Below, piece by piece: positions 5,672 through 7,024 of a stretch of 7,024 bases of DNA. The DNA is taken from the NCBI GenBank assembly GCA_903928045.1, contig CAIYPH010000424.1, positions 1 through 7,024 on the forward strand. The letters run 5' to 3'. A program made the translations under genes and the position numbers. Each line of letters begins with the position of its first letter. The first letter of the stretch is position 1. Source of the DNA: an uncultured Rhodospirillales bacterium (lineage in GTDB: Bacteria > Pseudomonadota > Alphaproteobacteria > Acetobacterales > Acetobacteraceae). The notes beneath the pieces were generated by a model. It was given only the letters and a program-made list of their open reading frames with translations, ran no database searches and was not told where the DNA came from.

Positions 5672-5986
5672 ATGCCCCACCCCGACAGCGCCGCTTTCTA
5701 CGCGTCGTCTTTCTGGCGAGACCTTCGCCGTCAATGTCTGGCCCGTGACAACCACCGCTGCGACGTTGCCGGTTGCACCCGTCGCGCCACCCATGCCGAC
5801 CACATCGGACGCCGCCCTCGCTCGCCAACGCCCACGCCTGCCGATCGTCTCGGCAACCTGCGATCCCTCTGTGCCCACCACGACGCCCAGCTGAAGGAAC
5901 GGCCCAACGGCAGCCGGTCAGGTGGGGCCGGCCACATCCGTGGTGCGGACGCCAACGGGTGGCCACTGGACCCGCGGCGGCAGTAG
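5672..5986 (+). CDS. small HNH endonuclease
   Basis: A 104-residue nuclease with a zinc-stabilised HNH (beta-beta-alpha-metal) fold. CDVAGC (Cys30, Cys35) is the first zinc pair, ADHI (Asp43, His44) is the catalytic core, NLRSLC (Asn62) supplies the central Asn, and CAHH (Cys67, His70) completes the zinc site. This layout matches small phage HNH proteins, which often act with terminase in DNA packaging; no terminase is visible here, so that role is a guess. ATG 5672 is preferred over an in-frame TTG at 5654; neither has a convincing ribosome-binding site, and a stop at 5630-5632 limits upstream extension. It is divergent from the toxin-antitoxin operon. The C-terminal ~30 residues are Gly/Arg-rich and probably flexible. 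Confidence 0.85.
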   Translation: MPHPDSAAFYASSFWRDLRRQCLARDNHRCDVAGCTRRATHADHIGRRPRSPTPTPADRLGNLRSLCAHHDAQLKERPNGSRSGGAGHIRGADANGWPLDPRRQ

Positions 5987-5992
5987 CCGCGG
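5972..5992. repeat. 7-bp inverted repeat over the HNH stop codon
   Basis: CCGCGGC (5972-5978) and GCCGCGG (5986-5992) flank the 7-nt loop GGCAGTA, so the RNA would fold into a GC-rich hairpin across the stop codon. No T-run follows directly, so classical intrinsic termination is not supported, although it may stabilise the 3' end. Confidence 0.5.
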
Positions 5993-6164
5993 CGTGCCGG
6001 GGGGGCCTGGGGGAGGTTCACCGGCCTGGGGGATGGGGGTTTTTCGACCAAGCAAAAATCGTGCCAACAACCGTGTTGGGCCAATGCGCGCATAGTCGCG
6101 AAAGTCGCATAGGGGGTCAAACGCCCCAATCGGCAGATTACCGCCATTCCGCAATCGAGGCACC
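5987..6164. other. 178-bp intergenic region with G-runs, direct repeats and a short hairpin
   Basis: This gap contains G-runs at 5999-6005, 6009-6013, 6028-6032 and 6035-6039, the last directly followed by TTTTT (6040-6044). An 11-bp direct repeat GGCCTGGGGGA occurs at 6004-6014 and 6023-6033. Further on there is a small inverted repeat, CCAAC/GTTGG (6064-6068, 6075-6079), and a repeated AGTCGC (6094, 6103). I could not identify a convincing promoter. GAGG at 6157-6160 is the likely ribosome-binding site of the next gene. Confidence 0.6.
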
Positions 6165-7024
6165 ATGACAATTCCCGCTCCCGACCGCGTTCAGGCCACC
6201 GCCACGGCCTGGCCCGCCGACCGTGTCGAGCGGTGGGATATTGCGCGCCTGACGCCCTACGTCCGGAACGCCCGCACACACAGCGACGAGCAGGTCGCCC
6301 AGATCGCGGCGAGCATCGAGGCGTTCGGCTTCACCAACCCGGTCCTGGCCGACGAGGCCGGCACCATCATCGCCGGCCACGGTCGCGTGCTGGCGGCGCA
6401 GCGCCTTGGGCTGGCCGACATCCCCGTCATGGTGGCGCGCGGCTGGTCCGAGGCGCAAATCCGCGCCTATCTGCTGGCCGACAACAAGCTGGCGTTGAAC
6501 GCCGGCTGGGACACCGCGACGCTGGCGCTCGAACTCGGCGAGCTCAATGCCATGGGGTTCGATCTCGCGCTGACTGGCTTCAGCGACGCCGAGATCGCGG
6601 ATCTGATGGCGGCGCCCGAGACCGTCGCCGACGATGGCGAGGCCGATGGCGCTGATGATCCAGCCGACGCCGATGCCGAGCCGCCGTGCGACGCGGTGAC
6701 GCGGCCAGGTGATCTCTGGCTGCTCGGCGAGCATCGCCTGCTCTGCGGGGACTCCACGGACGCCACGGCGGTGAGCCGTCTGATGGGCAGCGACCGCGCG
6801 GCCCTGCTGTTCACTTCACCGCCCTATGGCAACCAACGGAACTACACCACCGGCGGCATCGGCGACTGGGATGCGCTGATGCGCGGCGTGTTCGCCCGCA
6901 TGCCGGACGTCATGGCGCCGGACGGCCAGGTGATGGTGAACCTCGGCCTGATCCACCGCGACGGCGAGTGGCAGCCCTATTGGCAGGGCTGGATCGAATG
7001 GATGCGCACCGAGGGCTGGAGGCG
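6165..7024 (+). CDS. ParB-domain / DNA methyltransferase fusion (5' part; runs off the window)
   Basis: The first 286 codons are present and the frame is open to the window end. The N-terminal ParB/Srx-like nuclease-fold domain (residues ~20-140) has LTPYVRNARTHS, SIEAFGF and the signature GHGRVLAAQRLG (71-82), followed by LLADNKLA. An Asp/Ala-rich linker (~149-178) leads into the methyltransferase part, which starts with RPGDLWLLGEHRLLCGDST and has catalytic motif IV as TSPPYG (217-222). Motif IV precedes the expected SAM-binding motif, which would lie beyond the edge (beta-type order). SPPY occurs in N4-cytosine and some N6-adenine enzymes, so the modified base is undecided. ATG 6165 follows GAGG by 4 nt. 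No partner restriction gene is visible; an orphan phage methylase protecting DNA or affecting regulation is likely. Confidence 0.88.
   Translation, partial: MTIPAPDRVQATATAWPADRVERWDIARLTPYVRNARTHSDEQVAQIAASIEAFGFTNPVLADEAGTIIAGHGRVLAAQRLGLADIPVMVARGWSEAQIRAYLLADNKLALNAGWDTATLALELGELNAMGFDLALTGFSDAEIADLMAAPETVADDGEADGADDPADADAEPPCDAVTRPGDLWLLGEHRLLCGDSTDATAVSRLMGSDRAALLFTSPPYGNQRNYTTGGIGDWDALMRGVFARMPDVMAPDGQVMVNLGLIHRDGEWQPYWQGWIEWMRTEGWR

Noticed and set aside
5195..5881. Long 228-residue version of the antitoxin
   Set aside because: It would run through the promoter, operator and Shine-Dalgarno of the operon and overlap the divergent HNH gene; the DUF1778 protein fits a start at 5527.
5649..5894. 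81-residue plus-strand ORF overlapping the HNH gene
   Set aside because: It is in a different frame from the HNH zinc and catalytic motifs and is Thr/Pro/Ala-rich without domain signals.
6138..6734. 198-residue minus-strand ORF opposite the ParB-methyltransferase gene
   Set aside because: The plus frame holds clear ParB and methyltransferase motifs; this frame is a mirror of GC-rich codon use.

Overview
The window is high-GC DNA whose small, tightly coupled genes look like the replication and accessory region of a prophage or related mobile element in an alphaproteobacterium. The taxonomic guess rests on GC-rich codon use, the Toprim primase-helicase type, a DUF6456-like protein and a ParB-methyltransferase fusion. 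It is an inference; no host marker gene is present.

Left part (1-4690, all + strand): a small unknown protein (41-310) abuts a 977-residue primase/helicase-like replication protein (307-3240). A doubtful 50-codon ORF (3237-3389) follows, then a RuvC-like resolvase (3371-3922), a 75-residue small protein (3919-4146) and a DUF6456-like protein (4136-4690). Most junctions overlap by 4-19 bases, as in one translationally coupled operon for DNA replication and recombination.

Middle (4695-5671): a two-gene toxin-antitoxin cassette lies on the opposite strand. It encodes a DUF1778/ribbon-helix-helix antitoxin and a TacT-like GNAT toxin. Its own promoter overlaps a palindromic candidate operator. 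It converges on the DUF6456-like gene with only 4 bp between stop codons, which looks like an inserted accessory ('moron') module.

Right part (5672-7024, + strand): a small HNH endonuclease is followed by a 178-bp G-rich intergenic region. The window ends inside a ParB-domain/DNA-methyltransferase fusion gene that is cut by the window edge.

The most unusual structure is a cluster of twelve 9-bp repeats (consensus GGGGAACGT, both orientations) in the last 300 bp of the primase/helicase gene. It includes a near-perfect 30-bp inverted repeat around a 27-bp alternating purine-pyrimidine tract, plus an AT-rich spacer. The repeats fall in all three reading frames, so they appear to be maintained as DNA. 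An iteron-type replication origin inside the replication gene is the leading hypothesis.
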